NCBI GenBank assembly: GCA_022575985.1
Contig: JAKSXM010000007.1
Location: forward strand, 59,364,501-59,428,500
Length of the DNA stretch: 64,000 bases
Source of the DNA: Anagrus nilaparvatae
Taxonomy: Eukaryota > Arthropoda > Insecta > Hymenoptera > Mymaridae
Reading direction: 5' to 3'
The position numbers and the translations under genes were made by a program. The notes beneath the pieces were generated by a model. The model did not search any database. It was not told where the DNA came from and saw only the letters and a program-made list of their open reading frames with translations. Below are positions 1-14,884 of the stretch, piece after piece (the first letter of the stretch is position 1; every line of letters begins with the position of its first letter).

Positions 1-1434
1 CTTTTTGAAGCTTTTCTTTAATAAGCTTGATTAATCTTAAAATGATTAAAAATAAGATTACTCGTATATACGTTTTTATATCCAAAGAGTATTAAATACT
101 TGTTCTTTGGTATAAAATGTACAAAGATTATAAAGATTATTTTTTTGTATAAATTTTTTGTAGTTTAATTTTTAGTTTTTAATTAATAATGATTAAGTAT
201 AATTTTAAAATAAAAAATAAAAATAATTTAAAACCTAAAATTTCATTTAAATATTTTTGTTTCCTCTAAATGATCCTAACTTATCTGTTTTTATAGAATT
301 TGACCATATCTTTGATACATACCCTTCATTTAATTAAATATTTATTTATAATTAACAGAGCTTACAAAGATAGCTTAATAAACTTTTTACCAACAAGGCT
401 TTATGAAACTTTTTAAGATTTTGAATCTATCAGTATAAGGCAGAAGAAGTTACTCACCTTTATTATATTAAAAATTAATTAAACTCTAAAAATAATTAAT
501 ACTTGATATTTTTTAATATAATATTTATTTTCTTAAAATAACATTTTATTTTTTATCCTGAAATCAGAGCAGGAATTTATAATAGTATAATTACATTTTT
601 TTGTATATGCTTTTATTTAACAAAAACACAAAGCTTTTATTGGTGTACCCAATTGCTTGTTAAGCATGATTTTGTGAAAAAAACATTAAGCATTGTATCT
701 AAACAATTTTTATTTGACAAAAATAAATTTTTTATACATATAGAGCTTTTTGTACTACATTTTTTTTTATAATTATATGAAAACAATAACTGCGTTCATA
801 AAATATAGTTGTATTAGCTTTTTCTAAAAAATATATTTTTTTCTTTTAACATTTATCCTTTTAAAATATTTTTCTCTCTTTTGGCTAAAAATTTTAAACA
901 TTTTAGTATATCACTTTATATTCTATAATTATGTGTTTAACGGAATAATTAAACTATATAGATGTTTTAAATAATATAAAAATATATTTTTTCCTTCACT
1001 GACAATATAGCTTTTCGATTTTTAAAATAAATATTTTTGTTTATTTCCTAGTAATACTGATTTTTTTAAAATAATGCAAAAAATATTTAACTTTTATCAT
1101 GCAATATTTTTCACAAATAAATAATTAAGAAATATCTTCCAAGTAAACACAATTATTAGCCATATAAAATACTTTTCATAGAAGCTTAATTATTCATATA
1201 TTATAATAAACTGCAAACTTTTTTTTTTTTTAAATAAAAATTACTTTACCAAGCCAGTGAAGAAATAAAATAATCTTAAAAAAAAAGTAATACAAAGTAC
1301 TTATAGCTATATGTAAATTTGCATTTAAAAAAATATTTTTTCATTCAGTATAATGCTTTATAATCTCAAGCAAAACCTATATCATGATAATGGAATGTTT
1401 ACATTAGTTTGCTATTTATAATAGGATAGTTTGC
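1..1434. other. AT-rich noncoding DNA, including the synaptojanin 3' UTR
   Basis: No open reading frame, RNA gene or clear repeat family is visible here. The sequence is dominated by A and T runs. The right end lies directly downstream of the synaptojanin stop codon on the minus strand and should include its 3' UTR; several AATAAA-like strings occur there in that orientation, but none can be singled out as the polyadenylation signal. Confidence 0.6.
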
Positions 1435-4400
1435 TTATTGAACATTTCTAGCAGGAATTGGTGGACCTCCAGTTGATCGAGCTGGAACTGGCGGTGGTGG
1501 TGGTGCAAAATTTGGTGGTGGTGCTTGTCTTTGAGGTAATGGCGGTGGACTGAAATTTTCTGTTAAATCTTCCATTCTGTCTCTTATAATATCATTGTCA
1601 ATTTCTTCATAAATAGCAGATTCATTTGACTTTAAATAGGTTTCTTCCATTTCGTTTTGAACAATTTCAGAATGTGAAGGTTGTTCACTTTGTACAAGAA
1701 TAGGTTGTTGAGGTCTTCCAGGTGGCACTGGTCTTGGTTGTTGAGGTCTTGGGGGTGCAGGTCGAGTTGGAGATGGACCTCTTGATCTTTTTTCTTTTAC
1801 ATTTAAATTACTAAATTGATTAATTGCATTTGAATCCAAAGAAAAGTTGTTACTTTTTGAAGCATTGTTAAAAATATTAACTTCTTTTTCAACAGCTGCT
1901 ACCCAATCAGGAGTTTTTAAAGACAATTTAAGCACCTGTCCACATACTTTCATCGACCCTTTTTTCACTGCTGCTAACGCGCTTTGACCATCTCTAAATG
2001 TTACCCAAACGGTATCATTAACAAAGCGCACAAGTATAACTTCACCAATTTCCGATAAATCTTGTACCAATGTATTCATAAAACTATCTTCAAATATATT
2101 TTCTAACTCTTCGTTGTTATCTTCAACTCTTACTATCACAGTACCATCTGGAGGTCCTAGGTCTTGAATGACTTCTCTGAATACATTTTCTCTACGCTCT
2201 TCATCAATACAATGAATGTCTATATCAATTATAGCTATTACTGGTCTATGATCACTTTGTTTTAACTCGGCTCTACCGTAAAATATAAGGTTTCCAGAAT
2301 TCCAGTCACCTTGAGGTGATTCTGCAAATCAGATAAAAGATATTATTAATAAATAGATAAACACTCAGAAAATTAAAATTGAAACAAAAAAAATAATTAT
2401 AAATGGCAAATTACCAGTATCTTGAATTTGTTTTCTGCGTTTCCATAAAACTCTGTCTGTCCATGCAGGCTGCCTGCACTTTTCGCTAGTATCATAATCA
2501 TCAGAAAATATATCATACTTATATGTTGGAGGAAAATTAATTGGTCCTTCCAAAAAATTTTTAAAAACATTTCCTTGGTCTTGTTGAACCTAAAATTAAA
2601 TTAATAGATTTTATTTTTTTTTTGAAAACTCAAAAGGTTAAAAAAAGCTTCTTACTCTTAGTTGATCATATTGAAGTATTGTAGACAGTTCATTAAGTTT
2701 AATCAATTCTTTCATTTCATCCTTATCCATATCTACTCTGTAATTAAAATCTCCACACCAGAAGACATAATCATGGGTATTTAAGGTTCTACCCATGGGA
2801 AAAACAATTTTTCTAGTAATTTCAGCATAATCAGCATTTCTTTCAGCAACTTGTGACTGACCAGCCGCAAAATGTGCACATACAAAGCAAAAAGATGTTG
2901 AATAAAGAACAAAACGTATTGCTGCTGCACCTTTATTACCAGTTGCACCTCCAAGACCAGTTTTTACACAATCAACAGCCACATCTCTTAAAAATCTAGC
3001 ATGTATTGGTCTTATAAAAATATATAAACAAACTCCAACTAATTGTTGATATGTAACGAGAACATAATTTTTATCTCTTGATAAAACTTTAGATAGTTCT
3101 TCTGCCCAAGACTTAGCATTTTCACTACTGGCTGCCATAATGTTTGATGCATTAAGATCTACTATTTCTTCAAATCCAATTGCAAATATATCGACAGGTG
3201 AACTAGTAAATTTATCTTCTTCTAATACTGAAAGAAAAAAAAATGTGTTAAGCTTTTATTATTTATTTACAGCAAAATTTGATGGGGACAACTTACAAGA
3301 AGCATTTTTTGGAGCATCAAGAAGCCAATCTGTTAATGATAAATCTTTGTAAACAACGCTTCGAAAATGCTTGCCACCATTTACGTTATATGTTCCAATA
3401 CCAATCCGAAGTTTTTTAGTAAATGTAAATTCCTGATATCTTTTGCACATTTCTCTCAGAACAGAAGTTGGTGCATGTAACATATTTGAAGATAAAAATA
3501 AACGAGCTCTATCTGCTAATTCAGTATTTAATGTGGAACCTAGCAATAAAATATCAATAGCCTCTTGTTTACTAGAATCAAGAAGATTATTTTGAATAGT
3601 TCTAGCAGCGGATCTAGCTCCATCCATAAGTTTTGAGTTTCCTTGAATAGCACCAGTTCCAGCATAAATTTTACTCACTTCGTTACCATTATTAATCCAC
3701 ATTTGACGGAAAACTTCTTCAAATCTTGATACAATTTGTTGCTTTTCATCTAAATTCAATAACAGTAATTGATAAGGTAATACTTCTAAAGCAATAAACA
3801 TTTGCACACAATTAGTTCTGTCAAGACAATCTAAGCAATTTGTTCGAAATGTTCCACATTGCTCTTTTTCAATATTATTTCCATCAGCAAAAAATAAGGA
3901 GAACTTTTCTAAATAACTTGAAATATTCTCTTTTAACTTAAATAAATTTTTTACATTTCCACCGCGACATTCTTGATGATAATCAAAAAGAATATGAGGA
4001 ACTTCATTATGTTTTGATTGACTGAGATGCAACTGATAAAGTTGACTCAACATTGCTTCCCCTTCTTTACTACCTATTATACTTGAACCCAAAAGATTAA
4101 CTATACATTGTTGGCCATAATGCTGTCGTATTAATGTAATGTGTCTATCAAAAGCTGCTGCTGAAGCTTCAAAACCACGAGAAATTTTTATTTTATGTGA
4201 ACCAACTTGGATACCTGGTTGTTCCCAAAATAGTGGTACCGATCCTCTAGTTTGTATATATGAGGTTACTTTATTGTCTACATAAATTAATTGTTCAGTT
4301 TCAACAAAATTTGCAACATGACCATCATCATTCGTACCACGAACATTAAACCTGAAATTAAAAACTTTATTTTAATTGTTCAAGAAATCATTAATTACTT

Positions 4401-5126
4401 CCAATTACCTTGTACCAGCTCTTTCACAACTTAGTCTTGAAATTACAACAGCTCGGGCTTGCTTGGAACCAACATATACAGTTCTAATTTCTACACTACC
4501 ACACATAATTTTTAATAACCAGTGACTTGTGTTTACCCCGTATCTTAATAAATGTATGTGGAGCATTCGATTCCAAAAAAATCTAGTATCCGTTAAATTT
4601 GATTTATATTTTTGTTGAGAACTAAGAGTAATATCTAAAGTTTCTGGTAATTTTGGTGACCAAGAAAAATAAAAGGTACCAGAATTTAATACTTTTCTTA
4701 CTTCGCTAATTCGATCTTCGTTAGGTTGAGTATAAAATAAAGGAACAAAATGAGTTTGAGTTATCCTAAATATTTCAGAATCACAAATTTTTCCAACAGA
4801 AAAACATCCAGTTACAAGAACTAAGTACAATAATGTATTTTCCCCAGAATTAAGCTGCAAGACTCCTAAGCAACCATATGCATCTAATACTTTTGAATAT
4901 TGTGATTTGAGTGACTCTGTTTCTTGATTTGCTGATAGAAAATTAAATAAAAAACATTAAAAACAAATTTTCTTTAATTCCTCAAATTTAGTTACTTACA
5001 CAATAAAGCTACAGCTTGAGATTCAAAAAGAAGAGTATCTTTGTAGTGTCTATGCTCCAAAATAATAGAATGTGGCTTAGGTGGTAGGTTTTTTTCAAAA
5101 ACACGATAAAATTTTCCCATAGCCAT
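1435..5126 (-). CDS. Synj: Synaptojanin, dual Sac1 / inositol 5-phosphatase
   Basis: Polyphosphoinositide phosphatase that dephosphorylates PI(4,5)P2 on endocytic membranes and drives clathrin uncoating at synapses. Six exons: 5126-5000, 4931-4409, 4351-3297, 3227-2656, 2589-2415 and 2321-1435. They join in frame to about 1112 aa. The Sac1 domain is N-terminal, with the catalytic CX5R motif CLDCLDRTN at about residues 389-397. The 5-phosphatase domain follows, with WCGDFNYR at about 725-732 and PAWTDRVLW in exon 5. An RRM-like fold (about 880-960) and a proline-rich tail come last. The start at [12 protein letters not shown] was chosen because the family begins this way; an in-frame ATG 57 bases upstream is less likely, and MGKF two codons later is possible. 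The tail is the usual binding site for SH3 proteins. The domain order leaves no real alternative identification. Confidence 0.96.
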
Positions 5127-8026
<2,900 letters not shown>

Positions 8027-9227
8027 ACATTTAAAATATGTATAAAATAATTTTGCATTTATATATATTAATATTCAAAAATTTTTATAAAATTTTAATA
8101 CTTTTAGAAAGAATTTTTAAATAATAAGTAAATAAAGTATTTAAATTATTATAAATTTTAATTAGTTTTTTTCTTTGCTATATTTATCAAATAAAAAAAT
8201 AAAAATAAAATTAATATAAAGATAATTTTTACGTTATTAATTTATTATACATGTAATGAAATATTATTTACTTTATTATTTAAATAAACATATCTTTACT
8301 ATAATTAATTATAAAATAAATAACTTAGTTATATTTTATTTAGCAAGATTCATTAAATAGCAATATATTTATAATTTATGTCATTTATATATTAAGTTTG
8401 TTTCCAATATAAAAAATATAATCAATATTCTTTATGAATTTATTTGAAAATAAAGTTTTTCTTATGCTTTTACATTATTTATTTCAATTTATTTATCAGA
8501 TATTTTTGTGACCCATATACAATTGTTTTAGGGGCCAAGGAAGTTTTTTTTTAATTTTTGAATTTATGATAAAGCTGAAATTTTAAATTAATATGTTCAG
8601 AAATTCGAGATAAGGTAATTTGCTATTTCCAACTTTTTTGTTAATATAGGAAATATAAGTATAGTACTGCACAATTTCAGTCTTGTAAAAATAACTATAA
8701 ATTTGATGAATTGAATACAAAAATTTTTAAATTTCGAATTTTTCCAAGAATTCCTCTATTGTAAGTGGTGACTGGTGTGAGGTGTGTTAGGCGTGTGTGT
8801 GAGGTGGGTATCGCGTGCGCCTCGATATTTTATATTCGCTGGAAAATTCAAATATTTCCAATATAAAAGTTAGAATGTTTTGAATAGTTTAACTTTATTA
8901 TTTTTATTTTTTTATCGATGTAAAAAAATCTAATTCATTTTAATATTTTATAAGTATTCTGTACTTTCAGTTTTCGGTATACCTATAGAGCAGCTTACCT
9001 ATAATACATAGTGTTATAGTGTTGAGAACTCTTGAAGCTTATGAAAAAAAGCATTTTAAATTTAAAATTGTGTCGAGTTTGTTAGAGCTTACCTGTAGCA
9101 GAATTAAATTCTATAACCGTTGGTGATAAATCGCATTTTATTCAATTTTATTTACATAATAATTAAAAATCTTAAACATAATTCAATCGTTAATTTAAGA
9201 AAAGTATAAAATCAAAAAAGATCAAAA
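8027..9227. other. Intergenic region, Abi 3' end to MSH4
   Basis: The first few hundred bases are probably Abi 3' UTR and include AATAAA-type signals. A GT-rich, relatively GC-rich patch at about 8765-8825 stands out from the surrounding A/T runs and may belong to the MSH4 promoter region. No gene is visible. Confidence 0.5.
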
Positions 9228-12200
9228 ATGAACAAAACAACAAGTTCTTCATCGGCAAATAAACGAAAGAAAACTAAAACCAATCATACAAGGTAAGTAA
9301 ATAAAATATGTAAAAAAAAAACAATGAGCTAATTATAAAAAAATATATATTTATTTTCAAGCTCCAGCAGTTTTTACCGTTCTCCATTTACCACAAATTC
9401 ATATTATGACTCTTGCATTATAATGGGTAAGTATAGGTATTACCTATTTAAATTCCATAATTTAAAAATAAATACCTATATATTACATGACAATATTTAT
9501 AAAATTTCAGCAATATTTCATGGTCAAGGTAAATTAAAACATGAAATAGGTATTGCAGTTATTGATTTATATTATCCACATTTAATAACATGTCAATTCA
9601 CCGATAACTACATTTATTCAAATACTTTATTAAAAATAAATTTATTTACACCGAAAGAAATAATTATATCAGAAGCAAATAACTTAGAAAAAAATAATAA
9701 ATTAAGTATACATAATTTAATAGAACAGCGTTTTAATGATATTAATGTTACACCGATGTCAAGATTATTTTTCAATTCTAATTCAGGTTTAGAATTAATA
9801 CAAGGTTTTTGTACTAAAGAATCTATTGCTTCACAACATGTTGTTAAAGAAAAGTATGTTTACGTAATTATTATTTAATTTTTCTTTAAATTCTTTTGAA
9901 ATTTTTGATTCACTATTTTAGAAAACAAGCATTATCTGCTGTATCGGTACTATTAAAGTACATCCAGTATATTCAGACATTTACTTATGCTCCAAATTCT
10001 ATTAAAATTGATTTTCAAGGTGGTAACGAAACTGCTTTATTAGGTAAATTATTCAAACATTTTAAAATATTCAAAATAATTCAACTTACCTATTACTGGT
10101 TACCCTTTTAAAGATATGGAAGCAATAGAGCTTTTAGAACTGGTACATTCAAAAAATGAATCGATGCCAAATTATCATTTACTTTATGCAATAAATAAAT
10201 GTTCAACATCATTAGGTAAAAAATTACTGAGGAAATCATTACATGAACCATCGTTTAATATTAATTACTTAAAAAATATTCATAATTGTATATCAGAATT
10301 ATTAAAAGAACCATCATTAAGAAATATGTTACAAACATGCATTAAAAAATTTCAAGGGGCTGAAAGATTATTAAAAATATCAATGAAACAATTTAATAGT
10401 GATAATATACAAGCTGCCGAAAGAAATTTAAATTATATTTTATTAGTTAAAAATGCTATTGATTTCTTTCCAGAACTTATTCATATACTTGAAACAACTC
10501 AATCTCATAATTTTCAAAAAATACTTAATGTAATTATTTTCTTTTTTTTGTATTTTTTATATTATATTATAAATTTTAAATATTAACTATTTTTTATAGA
10601 ACTTAAAAAACCCAAAATACAATGAAATGAAAGAAAATATATTAAGTATAATACAAACAGAAGCTAAAGCTGTATCTGGTTTTACAAATGCTAATATGCA
10701 ACGTTGTTTTGCTATCAAACCCAAAATAAATAGTTTATTAGATGTTGTTAGACAAGCTTATTGTGATCTTATAGATGATATGATTGGTTAGTATATATAG
10801 GCAACCACCCCATAAGAATTAGGGTGACTTTTTTGAAACCATTCAAATGGCTTCAAATGGACTTTTTGCCACCGAGATAACGAAATTCTAGACTTTTAGC
10901 CAAGGCTCCATTGTACGAATGGAAAACCTGCTGGTTTCGAAAAGTCACCTTGGTAACCCTCTTGAAACCAGGCTAAACTTTCACACTTTATTCTACGAAG
11001 CTTTCTGATAATATATCCAAAGTTTAGCCTGTGTCCCATTATCCTGTGTAACATTCATTAAATATTCAAAATAAAATAAAAAATTTTTTTGTACTTTGCA
11101 GAATTAGTTAATAATTTAGCTAAAAAATATGATTTACCATTATCATTGGGATGTTCAGCAAAATTTGGTTATTATATTCAGTTAACAACACCTCGAGGTG
11201 TAAAATTTGATGCTTCAAAATTACCTGAAGAATTTAATGCATTAAAACAAACTGCTTGTAATGTTATTCTTAGTCATTTAGACTTAATTATTATTGGACA
11301 AAAATGTAAAGATTTAAGTGATGAAATACATATTATGAGCAATGTGTAAGTTTATAATTTTGATGATAATTGTTTTTTTTTTTATGAAATATATTAAGTA
11401 ATTGTTTTCAGTATATTAGAAAAATTGTTAAATGAAATACGTTTAAATATCGATTGCTTTTATCAATTATGTGATGATATAGGTGAACTTGATTATTTAA
11501 TATCATTGACTTTAGTTAGTAGTAATCCTTGTTTTGTACAACCAAAATTTGGTATTAAATTATGTTTAATTCAGTCTTATCATCCAACTCGTTTATTAAT
11601 GGGATTGGATACTCCTATTCCAAACAATGTTGTAAGTTTAGTCTTCTAATTTTATTTTATTTTTTTACTATTTTAATTAAATTAAAAATTTTTAATTTTG
11701 CAAAGGTTTCATCAGTTCCTTATAATGTTCAATTAATAACAGGACCAAATTTAAGTGGTAAAACTACTTACTTAAAACAAATTATTACTTTACATATATT
11801 AGCACAAGTAAGAAAATAAAGTACTTTATTATTAAAAAATTAGTAATAAATAATTAAAAAGAACACTGTTTTTAAATTACAGATTGGTTGTTATGTACCA
11901 GCTTTCAAAGCTGAATTTCGTTTATGCGATAAATTTTTTTTTCATTCATCATGTTATTATAGAAATGAAAAAGATGGTTCTTCATTTGAAACCGAAGTAA
12001 AAATATTTTATCAAAATAAAAAAAAATAATTTTTAATTAATTATTCCCTTTTTACAGCTAAATAATTTTCAATATATCATTAGTAACGCAACGAGTAATT
12101 CTTTAGTTCTGTTAGATGAACCATGTTCTACAGCTGGAACTGCTGATATTGGTGTATCACTTGCAATGTCTATTTGTATCAAATTATTTGAAGTTAAGCC

Positions 12201-13583
12201 ATTTATATTTTGTTCAACACATTTTTTATATATGACTAAAATGACAGAGGCTTTTTTTAATGTTACTAAGTATTTAAATTTTAAGCTTTACTAAAACAAA
12301 TCAATTATTTTTAATTATTTTATTTTTCTAGCCTTCATTTTGAATGTATTAAAGATCCAAACGATGAATTATCATTTGATTATACATATCAACTGAAACT
12401 TGGTGTAACACCAATAAAACATTATGGAGTTGCAATTGCTTTAGAATCTGCTTTACCTGAATCTACAAAAAATTATATAAGAGAAACACTTGAAGAATAT
12501 AAGGAAAAATATGAAGTTTGTATTTTTTATAAGAAATTTTATAATTTTTAATTTAATTAATTAAATAATAATTTTAATAATGTTTAGCCAGATAATGTTA
12601 TTGATTTACCTTCTAACAATCAATTTTATTGTAAAATATATGCATATGCAGCAAAATGTTACAACCTTATATTAACAAATCAATTTACTGCTGAAACCGA
12701 TTTAAAATTATTGAGACAACATTTTACTGCTGAAGATATGAAAAATATGCCAGAAGAATTTTGGAATATAATTAATGACTATAGCAGTGAAAATAATACT
12801 GATACTACAGTTAAAGTTTCAACTGTACAAACTGAAAAAACTACTTACAGAAAAGGTATTTTAAAAACCCAATATGAATATTATGAAAAGGTTACAGAAG
12901 TTCCACAATCTACATCCACAAGACAAAGCAATAAACATACTCCAAAACTTAATTTCAAGAACTTATTACTGTCAAAAAATGATTATTCGTCAACTGAAAA
13001 TAACATTACTGATCAAAGTATGCAAGAATTCCACAATAATCATCCTTCGAAAACCACAAATAAAATAGTAACATTTAAAAGTATTGAGGCCTTTGAAAAC
13101 AATTCATTGGCAAAAGAATCTCAAATTGTAGATAAAGAAAAAAATTTAGAATCAATAAACATGGAATGTGATTCTCCTGGTAATGTAAATAAAAGTGTAG
13201 ATACTGAAGAAACCATTAGCAAAGATCAAAGTGAAAGTGATGAATCTAATTCAAATATACTAGATACTCAAAACTCTACTTTAATAAAATTTGATTCAGA
13301 TTCTCAAAATTCTACTTTAATAAATTTCAACAGTTACAAAGATTTAAGAGAATTAAAAGACTATAAATATAAATTTAACATGAATTCTACAGAAGATAAA
13401 AATAAAAATGAACAAGTTTTAAATAGTACAAATATAAATGATGAATTAAAAAGTAAAAATTTTAATGAAACAGAAAATGATACAAGTTTTGACGTAGAAC
13501 AATATTATAACAAAATGTTTAGTAAGGTCTTAAGTCTTGATGATAGTATTTCAGCGTCTTCTATTGATACTTATAAATCATAA
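9228..13583 (+). CDS. Msh4: MutS homolog MSH4, divergent, with long C-terminal extension
   Basis: Meiosis-specific MutS homolog; with MSH5 it forms a clamp that stabilises recombination intermediates destined to become crossovers. Thirteen exons join in frame to about 1089 aa: 9228-9292, 9362-9426, 9511-9853, 9922-10043, 10114-10529, 10600-10786, 11102-11345, 11412-11631, 11706-11807, 11883-11996, 12058-12269, 12332-12515 and 12588-13583. As in other MSH4 proteins the mismatch-recognition domain is absent. The core/clamp segment includes GYYIQLTTPRG. Walker A is GPNLSGKTT (about residue 566). Walker B is LVLLDE (D646, E647), but the following family signature LGRGT is replaced by PCSTAG. CSTHFLYM matches the conserved TH switch. 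The last 260 residues or so, all in the final exon, are Ser/Asn/Lys/Glu-rich, without recognisable domains. Family assignment is firm; ATPase competence is uncertain. Confidence 0.9.
10821..11031. mobile_element. Short inverted-repeat element in an MSH4 intron
   Basis: Two nested inverted repeats fill most of the intron between MSH4 exons 6 and 7. The first pairs 10821-10840 (AGGGTGACTTTTTTGAAACC) with 10933-10951, with a few mismatches. The second is an exact 13-bp pair, CAGGCTAAACTTT at 10969-10981 and its complement at 11019-11031. The patch is more GC-rich than the rest of the gene. This looks like a small non-autonomous DNA element, though the exact ends are unclear. Confidence 0.5.
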
Positions 13584-13778
13584 AATATATATTAAATCAA
13601 GTAATAATTCTTATTTATTTAAAATAAAGAGTTAGTATTTATAAGTTCATAATATCTAAATTGTATTTAAATAAAATTTTGAAAAAAATAATTATAATAA
13701 AATGATTTTTAATTTTATTATATTGTTATTTTAACGACTTACAGTATAAAAACAAATCAATAAACAATAACTATCTAT

Positions 13779-14124
13779 TTATTTATACGTATGACCTAAA
13801 ACAACTTTGCCTTTTAATATTTTACGCCAAAGTATTGCTCTACCTTTTGGAGTTTTTATTCTAAACCAAAAACCTTGTTCACATACACGTTTCCTTTCCT
13901 TTGCTCTTGGAAATCTGTATATTACTCTTGTTCGAATTATTGTATTATTCCACACTTGTGAGGGTAAACTAAAATAAGAATTATTGGTTTATTATCTTCA
14001 TTTAATTGAAAAAAATTAAATGAATTAATAAAAATTAAAAATGATAACATTTTGTTTTTCATCAAAAATTATTGATTACTCACGGAAGTATTTGAAAAAT
14101 TGTTGATACTAATCTTGGAAACAT
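13779..14124 (-). CDS. mRpL34: Mitochondrial ribosomal protein bL34m
   Basis: Small protein of the mitochondrial large ribosomal subunit. Exons 14124-14084 and 13968-13779 join in frame (CC|T) to 76 aa, which is typical for the family. The protein starts MFPRLVSTIFQILP, a short basic/hydrophobic targeting-like leader. It ends with the bL34 core GFWFRIKTPKGRAILWRKIL, corresponding to the bacterial GF-x-x-R-x-x-T-x-x-GR pattern. The gene was found from splice signals and is too short to stand out as a single open frame. Its 3' end faces MSH4 tail to tail, 195 bases away. Its 5' end faces Neurexin-IV. Confidence 0.85.
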
Positions 14125-14884
14125 TATTAATAAAAACTAAAATTGCTTTTCTCGAATTAAATTATATTTTTATACAAAAAAATACAAAAAAAAACACTAA
14201 ACTTATAATTTAATTGGAGTTTTTTTAGTATATATAGGTTATGCGGTGAATTATTTTATCAACACATGTACACATTACATATATGATATACAGCATTATA
14301 CAGCTTAAAGAAGCGCATTTGAAATTTAAATTTTGATAGGAGGAAGTATTACGTTACCTCGTAATTATAAAAATAGTAAATAAAATCAATCATCAATTCA
14401 AAAAATTGTTTTTATAATTTTATTCAATAAAATAAAATATCTAATTTTCAAAATTTGCAATTTTTCGTAATTTTTACCAAATGCAAAATTCAAAATATTT
14501 TGCTAAATTTTAGTTCTAAAAAAATTCAATAGAAACCCTACGTATTTTTTAAAGAGGGCGTGCAAATTATAAATCTTAAAGCGCCATCTTTTACCAAAAT
14601 TTTTAATAATAAGTTGCTAATCTTAAATTATACATGCGCGGGTTCTCAGAGAGGACAAATATATTACAGGAAAACCAATCACCATCACAAAATAGTTTCA
14701 GTTCAAAGCTCAGGGCGACGCCCTGCATAACATAAAGCAAAAAATTCGTTTTATTAATTTTAATTTTTAATTTTTTTTTTTAACAAATTAAATATCATGT
14801 ATTAATGGAATTAAATTATTCAATAAGTTATAATTTTATAATCAAAAATATAAATATCCATGTTTAGTGAAAGTATTTGCCAAA
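14125..14884. other. Divergent promoter region, mRpL34 / Neurexin-IV
   Basis: 760 bases between two diverging start codons. A perfect short hairpin (CAGGGCG-A-CGCCCTG) lies at 14711-14725, inside a comparatively GC-rich stretch that begins near 14630 and could be a core promoter or 5' UTR for Neurexin-IV. No other gene or repeat was recognised. Confidence 0.5.
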
